Shown: positions 1 to 6,220 of the stretch, piece after piece
How the letters are laid out: every line of letters starts with the position of its first letter
How positions within the stretch are numbered: position 1 is the first letter of the stretch
Source: Accumulibacter sp.
Lineage (GTDB): Bacteria > Pseudomonadota > Gammaproteobacteria > Burkholderiales > Rhodocyclaceae
Direction of reading: 5' to 3'
Length of the DNA: 6,220 nt
Assembly: GCA_031284185.1 (NCBI GenBank)
Contig: JAITAJ010000072.1
Location: 1 to 6,220 of the forward strand
Notes under the pieces: model-generated
Seen by the model: the letters and a program-made list of their open reading frames with translations, nothing else
Told to the model about the DNA's origin: nothing
Databases searched by the model: none
Made by a program: the position numbers and the translations under genes

Positions 1-159
1 CCTCAAAGTCGGCACACACGCTGGCGAAGATGCCGGAAAGGTCGTCCAGGATTTCTTTTGTGAACACCTCGCGGCGGTATTGGGTCACAAAGAGACCCAA
101 TGAACGTGCATCAGGAAAACACCGTTTCTGCCACGCCGAATATCTTTGTCATCGTTCAT
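1..159 (-). pseudogene. tnpA: 5' fragment of an IS200/IS605-family TnpA transposase, frameshifted and cut by the window edge
   Basis: Read on the minus strand from ATG at 159 (an in-frame ATG also lies at 174), the first 24 codons give MNDDKDIRRGRNGVFLMHVH followed by W-V-S-L and a TGA at 87-85. One frame over, the sequence continues as V-T-Q-Y-R-R-E-V-F-T-K-E-I-L-D-D-L and stays open to base 1. Joined, it matches the start of single-domain Y1/HuH transposases (pattern H-x-V-F-V-T-x-Y-R-R-x-V-F-T). Removing two bases from the AGAG at about 92-95 restores H-W-V-F-V-T, so a 2-nt duplication probably broke the gene. The HuH motif and catalytic tyrosine would lie beyond the left edge and cannot be checked. 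These enzymes move elements as single-stranded DNA. Family assignment is from remembered sequence patterns. The frameshift is seen directly, but a sequencing error cannot be excluded. Confidence 0.82.
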
Positions 160-174
160 GGACCAAAGTATCAT
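146..174 (+). promoter_or_regulatory. Sigma70-like promoter reading out of the transposase remnant toward aroA-cmk
   Basis: The -35 box TTGTCA (146-151) matches five of six consensus bases. The spacer is exactly 17 nt, and the -10 box TATCAT (169-174) matches five of six. Transcription would start near A182. The promoter is antisense to the first codons of tnpA and overlaps both possible tnpA starts. The nearest gene downstream on its strand is aroA-cmk, giving a leader of about 163 nt. IS200 of Salmonella is known to make an antisense RNA across the tnpA start region, so this could originally have been such a promoter. Its use for aroA-cmk is inferred from position only. Confidence 0.5.
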
Positions 175-194
175 GCTGGGCAGCAAGATAGCGA

Positions 195-210
195 CAGCCT
201 TTCAGGGCTG
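195..210. repeat. Small hairpin upstream of tnpA, possible transposon left-end hairpin
   Basis: CAGCC (195-199) pairs with GGCTG (206-210), plus a T-G wobble that closes a TTCA loop. On the minus strand it reads CAGCCCTGAAAGGCTG and lies 21 nt upstream of the earlier tnpA ATG. IS200/IS605 elements carry subterminal hairpins at their ends that TnpA recognises. The position fits the left end, but the cleavage site and guide sequences cannot be placed without the rest of the element. Confidence 0.4.
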
Positions 211-221
211 CCGGTCTGACT

Positions 222-256
222 CCATTGGGGAGCGGTCCGCATCCCATCCCCAATGG
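222..256. repeat. Perfect 10-bp inverted repeat in the aroA-cmk leader
   Basis: CCATTGGGGA (222-231) is the exact reverse complement of TCCCCAATGG (247-256), with a 15-nt loop that itself contains GCGG-T-CCGC. No run of T follows on either strand, so it is a poor intrinsic terminator. It lies between the transposase remnant and aroA, and inside the transcript expected from the promoter at 146-174. It could be a transposon-end structure, a transcription-blocking hairpin like the one near IS200 ends, or a protein-binding site. The sequence does not decide between these. Confidence 0.5.
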
Positions 257-264
257 CCGCGGTC

Positions 265-337
265 GAAACCCCGGCCGTAAGAAAGGGATATCGACCTTCG
301 CGCCGCCCTGAAGGGTGGGGTTTCAAACCGGAGTCAG
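265..337 (+). promoter_or_regulatory. Structured leader and ribosome-binding site of aroA-cmk
   Basis: GAAACCCC (265-272) is the reverse complement of GGGGTTTC (317-324). Inside this pair, CCTTC (295-299) matches GAAGG (310-314), and an overlapping alternative stem CCGCCC/GGGTGG (303-308/313-318) is possible. The only plausible Shine-Dalgarno is GGAG at 330-333, 11 nt before ATG 345. The 8-base stretch GGAGTCAG (330-337) that contains it is exactly complementary to CTGACTCC (216-223), which could hide it. No leader peptide rich in aromatic residues was found. The pairings are seen in the sequence; any regulatory role is inference. Confidence 0.35.
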
Positions 338-344
338 TTTTACG

Positions 345-2306
345 ATGATGAATACACCGGAATCCATCGATTTGCCGGAATTTTTGTCCGCGCGGGGCAC
401 CATCCGCCTGCCCGGCTCGAAGAGCATTTCCAACCGGGCCTTGCTGCTGGCCGCGCTGGCCGAAGGGAATACCGAGATACACGGTCTGCTCGAATCCGAC
501 GATACGACGTACATGCGGGAAGCTCTGTGCCGGCTTGGCGTGGAAATGACTCCGCTCGATGCCGGCGTCTGGCGCGTGCGGGGCGCCGGGGGGATTTTTC
601 CGGTCAGGCGGGCCGAACTCTTTCTCGGCAATGCCGGGACGGCGTTCCGTTCGCTGACCGCGGCCCTGGCGCTCGGTGGCGGCGGCCAGCGCGATTACCT
701 TCTGTCCGGCGTGCCGCGCATGTACGAGCGGCCCATCGGCGACCTCGTCGACGCCTTGCGCCGGCTCGGCGCCGACATCGCCTACCGGGGAGAAGCCGGG
801 TATCCGCCGCTCGCCATCGGCCCGGCGGCAATCCGCTCCGGCGGCGTGGTGCGCATCCGCGGCGACGTGTCGAGCCAGTTTCTGACCGGCCTCTTGCTGG
901 CATTGCCCTTGACCGGCGCCGAGACCACCGTCGAAGTCGTCGGCGAGCTGATCTCCAGGCCCTACGTCGAAATCACGCTGTCCATGATGGCGCGCTTCGG
1001 CGCGCGGGTCGAGCGCGAGGGGGAGCGGCGCTTCGTCGTGCCGGCTGGCTGTGTCTATCGTTCGCCCGGCGTCGTCCGGGTCGAGGGCGATGCTTCGTCG
1101 GCCTCGTATTTTCTGGCGCTCGGGGCGATCGGCGGCGGTCCGCTGCGCGTCGAGGGCGTCGGAGAGGATTCCGTCCAGGGCGACGTGCGCTTCGCCGACG
1201 CGCTGGCGCGAATGGGCGCGCGCATCACGATGGGGCCGGACTGGATCGAGGCCGGCGCGCCCACCGCCGGGAAATTGCGCGGCATCGAGCTTGATTGCAA
1301 CGCCATTCCCGACGCGGCGATGACGCTGGCGACCACGGCGCTGTTCGCCAGCGGGCCGACGACCCTGAAGCGGATCGCCAGTTGGCGCGTGAAGGAAACG
1401 GATCGCCTGGCCGCGATGGCAACCGAGCTGAGAAAGCTCGGCGCCACGGTCGAGGAGGGCGAGGATCATCTGCGGATAAGGCCTCCGGCGGCCTTCGTTT
1501 CGCCTCTCCAGGGCATCGGCACTTACGGCGATCATCGCCTCGCCATGTGCTTTTCGCTCGCGTCGCGCGGCGTGCCGGTGCGCATCAACGATCCGGCTTG
1601 CGTGAGCAAGACTTTTCCCGACTATTTCGCGCGCTTTGCCGAAGTCGCGCGGGCCGTGCCGGTGATCGCCATCGACGGGCCTTCGGCCTCGGGCAAGGGG
1701 ACGATCGCCGCCCGGGTGGCCGGCGAGCTGGGCTGGCATTACCTGGATTCCGGCGCCATCTATCGCCTGACCGCGCTGGCCGCCCGGCGGGCCGGCGTTT
1801 CCTGGGACGATGAGGCTGGCGTGGCCCGGATCGCCGCGGAACTGGACGCGCAATTCGACGAGCATTCGATCCGTCTGGCGGGCGAGGACGTCGGCGACGC
1901 CATCCGCCACGAGGACATTTCCGCCGGCGCTTCGCGCATCGCCGCCCTGCCGTCGGTGCGCGGGGCCTTGCTTTTCCGGCAGCGCCTGTTCCGCCGCGCG
2001 CCGGGCCTGGTGGCGGACGGCAGGGACATGGGTTCCGTCGTCTTTTCCGACGCGCAGACCAAGGTTTTTCTCACGGCGAGCGTCGAGGCGCGCGCCCGGA
2101 GACGTCATAAGCAGTTGATGGAAAAAGGAATCGCTGCTAATATCTCGCTTCTTTTGCTGGACCTGTGCGAACGCGACCTGCGAGACAGTCAGCGCGGCGC
2201 GGCGCCACTAAAGCAAAGTGAAGGGGGCTACCGGCTTGATACGACGAACCTGTCCATCGGGGAAACCGTGGCGCAGGTTCTGACGTGGAGCCGGATGGCC
2301 GGGTAG
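345..2306 (+). CDS. aroA-cmk: Bifunctional 3-phosphoshikimate 1-carboxyvinyltransferase (EPSP synthase) / cytidylate kinase
   Basis: This is a 653-residue fusion. Residues 1-437 are class I EPSP synthase, which condenses shikimate-3-phosphate with phosphoenolpyruvate on the way to chorismate. Visible motifs are LPGSKSISNR (22-31), LGNAGTAFRSL (94-104), RMYERPIGDL (125-134), SSQ (176-178), IPDAAMT (321-327), WRVKETDR (347-354), GDHR (395-398) and SKTFPDYF (421-428). The usual active-site K, S, R, D323, E351, R354, H397, R398 and K422 are all present. Serine 103 stands where E. coli has Pro101. Residues 438-653 are CMP kinase, which phosphorylates CMP and dCMP with ATP. It has Walker A GPSASGKGT (445-453), LDSGAIYR (467-474), ADGRDMGSVVF (557-567) and ERDLRDSQR (609-617). 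There is no linker and neither half is shortened. ATG 345 (or the adjacent 348) was chosen over GTG 315 because 315 adds residues the family lacks and would sit upstream of the GGAG. Both enzymes are cytoplasmic. Confidence 0.96.
   Translation: MMNTPESIDLPEFLSARGTIRLPGSKSISNRALLLAALAEGNTEIHGLLESDDTTYMREALCRLGVEMTPLDAGVWRVRGAGGIFPVRRAELFLGNAGTAFRSLTAALALGGGGQRDYLLSGVPRMYERPIGDLVDALRRLGADIAYRGEAGYPPLAIGPAAIRSGGVVRIRGDVSSQFLTGLLLALPLTGAETTVEVVGELISRPYVEITLSMMARFGARVEREGERRFVVPAGCVYRSPGVVRVEGDASSASYFLALGAIGGGPLRVEGVGEDSVQGDVRFADALARMGARITMGPDWIEAGAPTAGKLRGIELDCNAIPDAAMTLATTALFASGPTTLKRIASWRVKETDRLAAMATELRKLGATVEEGEDHLRIRPPAAFVSPLQGIGTYGDHRLAMCFSLASRGVPVRINDPACVSKTFPDYFARFAEVARAVPVIAIDGPSASGKGTIAARVAGELGWHYLDSGAIYRLTALAARRAGVSWDDEAGVARIAAELDAQFDEHSIRLAGEDVGDAIRHEDISAGASRIAALPSVRGALLFRQRLFRRAPGLVADGRDMGSVVFSDAQTKVFLTASVEARARRRHKQLMEKGIAANISLLLLDLCERDLRDSQRGAAPLKQSEGGYRLDTTNLSIGETVAQVLTWSRMAG
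2115..2143 (+). promoter_or_regulatory. Extended -10 sigma70 promoter inside the cmk part, probably for rpsA-ihfB
   Basis: The -35 box is TTGATG (2115-2120), the spacer is 17 nt, and TGC (2135-2137) directly precedes the -10 box TAATAT (2138-2143), giving an extended -10 (TGn) element. It lies in a sharp composition dip: 2101-2160 is 43% GC by count, while the 60 bases on each side are 65%. The codons here (ttg, aaa, gga, gct, aat, ctt) are unlike the rest of the gene, as if the DNA sequence itself were selected. In E. coli, rpsA has several promoters, some within the upstream cmk (mssA) gene. The start would be near 2150, giving an rpsA leader of about 290 nt. Confidence 0.55.
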
Positions 2307-2440
2307 CGCCGGGCGCGGCGAATGCCGTCGATTTCGTCCGCCCGTTCTGGTGTCGCCGGGACGATTTTCCCTGTGCCGGCGACGTTGTTCAACTCAGGCA
2401 AGCCGCCGTGCGCGGCAATACACGATTTCTCATCTCTCTT
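2307..2440 (+). promoter_or_regulatory. Hairpin-rich rpsA leader without a Shine-Dalgarno, candidate S1 autoregulatory site
   Basis: Three successive inverted repeats are visible: CGGGCG/CGCCCG (2310-2315/2339-2344), GTCGCCGG/CCGGCGAC (2352-2359/2376-2383) and GCCGC/GCGGC (2402-2406/2412-2416). The last 24 bases before ATG 2441 are pyrimidine- and A-rich with no purine-rich Shine-Dalgarno. In gammaproteobacteria the rpsA start region is known to fold into three hairpins separated by A/U-rich single strands; it is efficient without a strong Shine-Dalgarno and is repressed by excess S1. The layout here matches that description, but no sequence homology was tested. Confidence 0.45.
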
Positions 2441-4138
<1,698 letters not shown>

Positions 4139-4146
4139 GGTTTCGC

Positions 4147-4455
4147 ATGACCAAGTCAGATATGATCGCGCGGCTGGCCGAGCGTTTTCCGCAATTGGTG
4201 GCAAAGGACGCTGATTTTGCGGTCAAGATGATTCTCGATGCTCTGTCCGATGCCTTGGTCAAGGGCGATCGCATCGAGATACGGGGATTCGGCAGTTTTT
4301 CGCTGAATCACCGGCCGCCGCGTATCGGTCGCAACCCGAAATCCGGTGAGAAGGTTCGTGTTCCGGAAAAGTGGGTGCCGCATTTCAAGGCCGGCAAGGA
4401 ACTGCGGGAGCGTGTCGACAAATCGATCGAAGCGGTCGAACGAGCGAGAAATTGA
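4147..4455 (+). CDS. ihfB: Integration host factor subunit beta
   Basis: This is a 102-residue DNABII protein that pairs with IHF-alpha, encoded elsewhere, to bend DNA sharply in recombination, replication and promoter architecture. The start MTKSDMIARLAERFPQLVAK and the core RIEIRGFGSFSL (42-53), then RPPRIGRNPKSGEKV (56-70) and VPHFKAGKELRERV (77-90), are diagnostic. Pro64 in GRNP is the residue that intercalates into the bent DNA. The C-terminal tail is about eight residues longer than in E. coli (94 residues). The Shine-Dalgarno TAAGG (4136-4140) overlaps the rpsA stop codon and sits 6 nt before the ATG, so translation is probably coupled to rpsA. The rpsA-ihfB pairing is conserved across many proteobacteria. 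Confidence 0.97.
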   Translation: MTKSDMIARLAERFPQLVAKDADFAVKMILDALSDALVKGDRIEIRGFGSFSLNHRPPRIGRNPKSGEKVRVPEKWVPHFKAGKELRERVDKSIEAVERARN

Positions 4456-4468
4456 AATGAGCGTGAGC

Positions 4469-4491
4469 GGGCGGCAAGGATCTTGCCGCCC
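4469..4491 (+). terminator. Hairpin after ihfB, possible weak terminator or attenuator
   Basis: GGGCGGCAAG (4469-4478) and CTTGCCGCCC (4482-4491) form a perfect 10-bp stem with a 3-nt GAT loop, 14 bases after the ihfB stop. The bases that follow are TCATCTTCC, which is pyrimidine-rich but not a real T run. It could end or reduce transcription before lapA, or protect the 3' end of the rpsA-ihfB message. The lapA Shine-Dalgarno begins about 10 nt after the stem. Confidence 0.5.
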
Positions 4492-4515
4492 TCATCTTCC
4501 GGGAGGTGGGAGTCG

Positions 4516-4797
4516 ATGCGTATCTTGTCGTGGTGTTTCCGGGGGGTCATTTTCCTGTTCCTGCTGGCTTTTGCGATAAAGAACACGGAGCCTGTCCGCC
4601 TCCATTTTTTCTTCGACACTTCTTGGCAGGCGCCGCTCGTCATCGTCGTGCTCGCTTTTTTCGCCGGCGGGGTCGCGCTCGGTGGACTGGCGCTGTATGG
4701 CACGGTCTTCGGTCTCAGGCGCGAGGTGTCGCGCTTGAGGCGTGGCCGCAAGACCGATGACGCCGGGGATGGAATCGCGTTGACGACGCCCCCTTGA
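4516..4797 (+). CDS. lapA: Lipopolysaccharide assembly protein LapA (DUF1049 family)
   Basis: This 93-residue inner-membrane protein has two predicted helices, at about 8-21 and 40-64. Between them lies the family loop KNTEPVRLHFFFDTSWQAPL (22-41). A short charged, probably coiled segment, LRREVSRLRRGR (67-78), follows in the cytoplasm, then a variable tail. In E. coli, LapA works with LapB in lipopolysaccharide assembly and in FtsH-dependent control of LpxC; transfer of that role here is inference. ATG 4516 was chosen because GGGAGG (4501-4506) and GGGAG (4508-4512) lie just upstream and the family begins at this point. A TTG start at 4483 would place codons inside the preceding hairpin. Confidence 0.92.
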   Translation: MRILSWCFRGVIFLFLLAFAIKNTEPVRLHFFFDTSWQAPLVIVVLAFFAGGVALGGLALYGTVFGLRREVSRLRRGRKTDDAGDGIALTTPP

Positions 4798-5017
4798 ACC
4801 GGAAAGCCGTGGTTCTGGCGTCCGTCCCGCCGGTTCGCGCCCGGGCCGGGGAGCGGGCGGATCATTCGCCGTGGCGGGGATGAGCGGCCAGCGGAGGCGG
4901 CGCGCGCCGGAGGTGGCGGAATTCACGGAACAGGACTCCGGTCGGGCGGATCGAATCGAGCTGGCGTGTTCGGCCGCCGGCGGCGTGTCGGACTGAACGG
5001 GACGGACCGGAAAGAAA
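4798..5017 (+). other. 220-nt lapA-lapB intergenic region, no confident gene
   Basis: lapA and lapB usually lie nearly end to end, so this gap is long. It is very GC-rich. Its visible features are an inverted repeat GAACCGG/CCGGTTC (4796-4802/4830-4836) that begins in the lapA stop codon, the palindrome GCCGCCGGCGGC near its right end, and a 38-codon ATG frame (4880-4996) that looks like no known protein. No convincing sigma70, sigma32 or sigmaE promoter was found. The lapB start is preceded by GGAAAG (5009-5014), an adequate if close Shine-Dalgarno. Confidence 0.4.
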
Positions 5018-6187
5018 ATGATCGAACTCGAATACTGGCAGCTTCTTTTTTTTCCGCTCTTCTTCGGTTTTGGCTGGGCGGCGGCGCGTATCGACATCCG
5101 GCACCTGGTGCGTGAGTCGCGGGCCTTGCCGCGCTCCTACTTCCGGGGGCTCAACTTTCTGCTCAACGAACAACCCGACCGGGCGATCGAAGCCTTCGTC
5201 GAAGCCGTCAGGGTCGATCCCGAAACGGTCGAACTGCATTTCACGCTGGGCGGCCTGTTTCGCCGGCGGGGCGAGACCGAGCGCGCGATCCGTATGCACC
5301 AGAGCCTGCTCGATCGCGACGATCTGCCACAGAAACTCAAGGTGCAGGCCCTGTCCGAACTCGGCCAGGATTATCTGAAGGCCGGCCTGCTCGACCGCGC
5401 CGAGGAAATTTTCGACAAGCTGCGCGATTCGTCCAGCGCCGAGGATGCCAAGCGCAATCTGCTGGAGATTTATCAGATCGAGAAGGATTGGGAAAAGGCG
5501 ATCGCCATCGCCGCCGAGCTGCCGAATTTCGCCTCGCAGAAGGAAATCGCCGAATACCATTGCGAACTGGCGGCAGCCGAGATGATCCGCGCGCGGCCCG
5601 ACGTGGCGGCCGAGCATCTCAGGTTGGCGCTCGAACGCAACCGCAAGTGCGTGCGCGCCAGTCTGCTGCAAGGCGACATCGCCGCGCGGCAGGAATGTCT
5701 GGAAGAAGCCGTTGCCTGCTGGCAGCGCATCGAGCAACAGGACCCGGCTTATCTTGCGCTGGTGGCCAAGCGTCTGCTGGACGCCTTCCGCAAGCTCGCG
5801 CGGCGCGAAGAAGGGCTGTTGCTGCTGCGCGGCTATCTCGAACGCTACCCGTCGCTCGATCTGCTCGACGTGGTCTTCCAGTTGGTGCTCGAATCGGAAG
5901 GCCCCGAAGCGGCCTACGTCCTCGTGCGCGACGAGCTCAAGCGCAACCCGACGCTGCTCGGCTTCGACAAGCTGATCGAAGCGCAGCTGTTGATTTCGCC
6001 GCCCGAATCGCGCGCCGATCTCGACCTGGCCAAGAGCATCGTGCAAGGCTACACGCGCCGTCTGGCGCGTTATCGGTGCGATAATTGCGGCTTCAAGGCG
6101 CGTCAGTTCTACTGGCGCTGCCCGGCGTGCGGCGGCTGGGAAACCTACTCACCGAAGCGAACCGAGGATCAGAGGACAGAACCTTGA
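5018..6187 (+). CDS. lapB: Lipopolysaccharide assembly protein LapB (YciM), TPR protein with C-terminal metal site
   Basis: The 389-residue protein matches the length of E. coli LapB. Residues about 7-24 form one membrane anchor (LLFFPLFFGFGWAAA). The cytoplasmic part is a chain of TPR helices; clear units are about 38-70 (YFRGLNFLLNEQPDRAIEAF), 71-104 and 106-140, with further degenerate ones to about 325. The C-terminus carries a rubredoxin-like site with C354, C357, C368 and C371 (CDNCGF and CPACGGW). In enterobacteria, LapB presents LpxC to the FtsH protease and so limits lipopolysaccharide synthesis; that role is presumed here. A run of eight T (5046-5053) encodes part of the anchor. The last residues, TEDQRTEP, and the stop codon are encoded by a purine-rich repeat and look like a late replacement of the native end. 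Confidence 0.95.
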   Translation: MIELEYWQLLFFPLFFGFGWAAARIDIRHLVRESRALPRSYFRGLNFLLNEQPDRAIEAFVEAVRVDPETVELHFTLGGLFRRRGETERAIRMHQSLLDRDDLPQKLKVQALSELGQDYLKAGLLDRAEEIFDKLRDSSSAEDAKRNLLEIYQIEKDWEKAIAIAAELPNFASQKEIAEYHCELAAAEMIRARPDVAAEHLRLALERNRKCVRASLLQGDIAARQECLEEAVACWQRIEQQDPAYLALVAKRLLDAFRKLARREEGLLLLRGYLERYPSLDLLDVVFQLVLESEGPEAAYVLVRDELKRNPTLLGFDKLIEAQLLISPPESRADLDLAKSIVQGYTRRLARYRCDNCGFKARQFYWRCPACGGWETYSPKRTEDQRTEP

Positions 6188-6220
6188 GAAGACAGTTTCA
6201 GAGGATAGAACCTTGAGAAG
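6169..6220. repeat. Purine-rich direct repeat with 29-nt period, continuing past the window
   Basis: A 23-nt unit at 6169-6191, starting TCAGAGGACAGAACC, recurs at 6198-6220 with a single C-to-T change (6177 versus 6206). The copies are separated by ACAGTT, giving a 29-nt period. The second copy is cut by the window end, so the array may be longer. The first copy spans the last codons and the TGA of lapB. Bases 6161-6220 are 47% GC by count, well below the genes around them. Two copies are too few to call a class, and nothing suggests CRISPR. Confidence 0.75.

Noticed and set aside
83..99. Programmed frameshifting in tnpA instead of a broken gene
   Set aside because: No standard slippery heptamer precedes the TGA on the minus strand, and TnpA of this family is normally a single frame. 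A TC duplication explains the break more simply.
173..280. 35-codon ATG frame in the aroA-cmk leader as an attenuator peptide
   Set aside because: It contains no cluster of Phe, Tyr or Trp codons (one Phe, one Trp) and has no Shine-Dalgarno.
315..344. GTG 315 as the start of aroA-cmk
   Set aside because: It adds ten residues not seen in the family, has no Shine-Dalgarno, and lies before the GGAG that serves ATG 345.
171..2108. 645-codon open frame on the minus strand opposite aroA-cmk
   Set aside because: It mirrors the codon structure of the GC-rich gene on the other strand. Its translation is rich in Arg, Gly, His and Asp with no recognisable domain, while the plus strand carries complete EPSP synthase and kinase motifs.
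2385..2421. Promoter TTGTTC plus CAATAC just before rpsA
   Set aside because: Spacing between the boxes is about 25 nt. At 17 nt the -10 position reads GTGCGC, which is not a promoter.
2285..2440. N-terminal extension of S1 from GTG 2285
   Set aside because: It overlaps the cmk end, and the 52 extra residues have no S1 character. The conserved S1 start falls at ATG 2441.
4880..4996. 38-codon ATG frame between lapA and lapB
   Set aside because: Arg-rich composition typical of random GC-rich DNA, a weak ribosome-binding site and no recognisable similarity. Kept only as a possibility within the gap.
4862..6046. 394-codon open frame on the minus strand opposite lapB
   Set aside because: It is antisense to a clear TPR gene, has no domain or ribosome-binding site of its own, and is explained by third-position GC bias.
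6169..6220. CRISPR array
   Set aside because: The spacing between copies is only 6 nt, the repeat overlaps a coding sequence, and the units are purine-rich without a palindrome.

Overview
The window reads as a chromosomal segment of a GC-rich betaproteobacterium. This rests on the gene order (aroA-cmk, rpsA, ihfB, lapA, lapB, all on the plus strand) and on the sequence character of S1, IHF-beta and LapA. The order Rhodocyclales or a relative is possible but cannot be fixed from this sequence. The core genes are ordinary housekeeping genes; the interest lies at both edges and in the non-coding stretches.

Left edge (1-344): the 5' end of an IS200/IS605-type transposase gene lies on the minus strand and runs off the window. 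It carries a 2-nt frameshift, so it looks dead. A good sigma70-like promoter (TTGTCA, 17-nt spacer, TATCAT) lies inside its first codons but points the other way, into aroA-cmk. The leader it would produce, about 163 nt, is dense in inverted repeats, one of which could pair with the aroA ribosome-binding site.

Centre (345-4455): a single reading frame encodes EPSP synthase fused without a linker to CMP kinase, joining shikimate-pathway and pyrimidine-nucleotide activities in one chain. A local GC dip in the kinase part holds an extended -10 promoter that probably feeds rpsA. The 134-nt gap before rpsA has no Shine-Dalgarno sequence but contains three hairpins and an unstructured pyrimidine-rich end. 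This resembles the autoregulated S1 leader known from gammaproteobacteria. rpsA encodes a complete six-domain S1 protein of 565 residues. ihfB follows after 8 nt, with its Shine-Dalgarno sequence overlapping the rpsA stop codon.

Right part (4456-6220): a perfect 10-bp hairpin separates ihfB from lapA (small two-helix membrane protein). An unusually long 220-nt gap follows, then lapB (membrane-anchored TPR protein with a C-terminal four-cysteine metal site). LapA and LapB belong to the machinery that assembles lipopolysaccharide and, in enterobacteria, controls LpxC turnover. The lapB stop codon sits inside the first copy of a purine-rich 29-nt-period repeat that runs to the window edge.

I found no wholly new multi-gene system. 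The best candidates for new biology are the transposon-derived promoter and leader in front of aroA-cmk, the rpsA control region, the natural serine at a glyphosate-associated position of EPSP synthase, and the repeat at the end of lapB.
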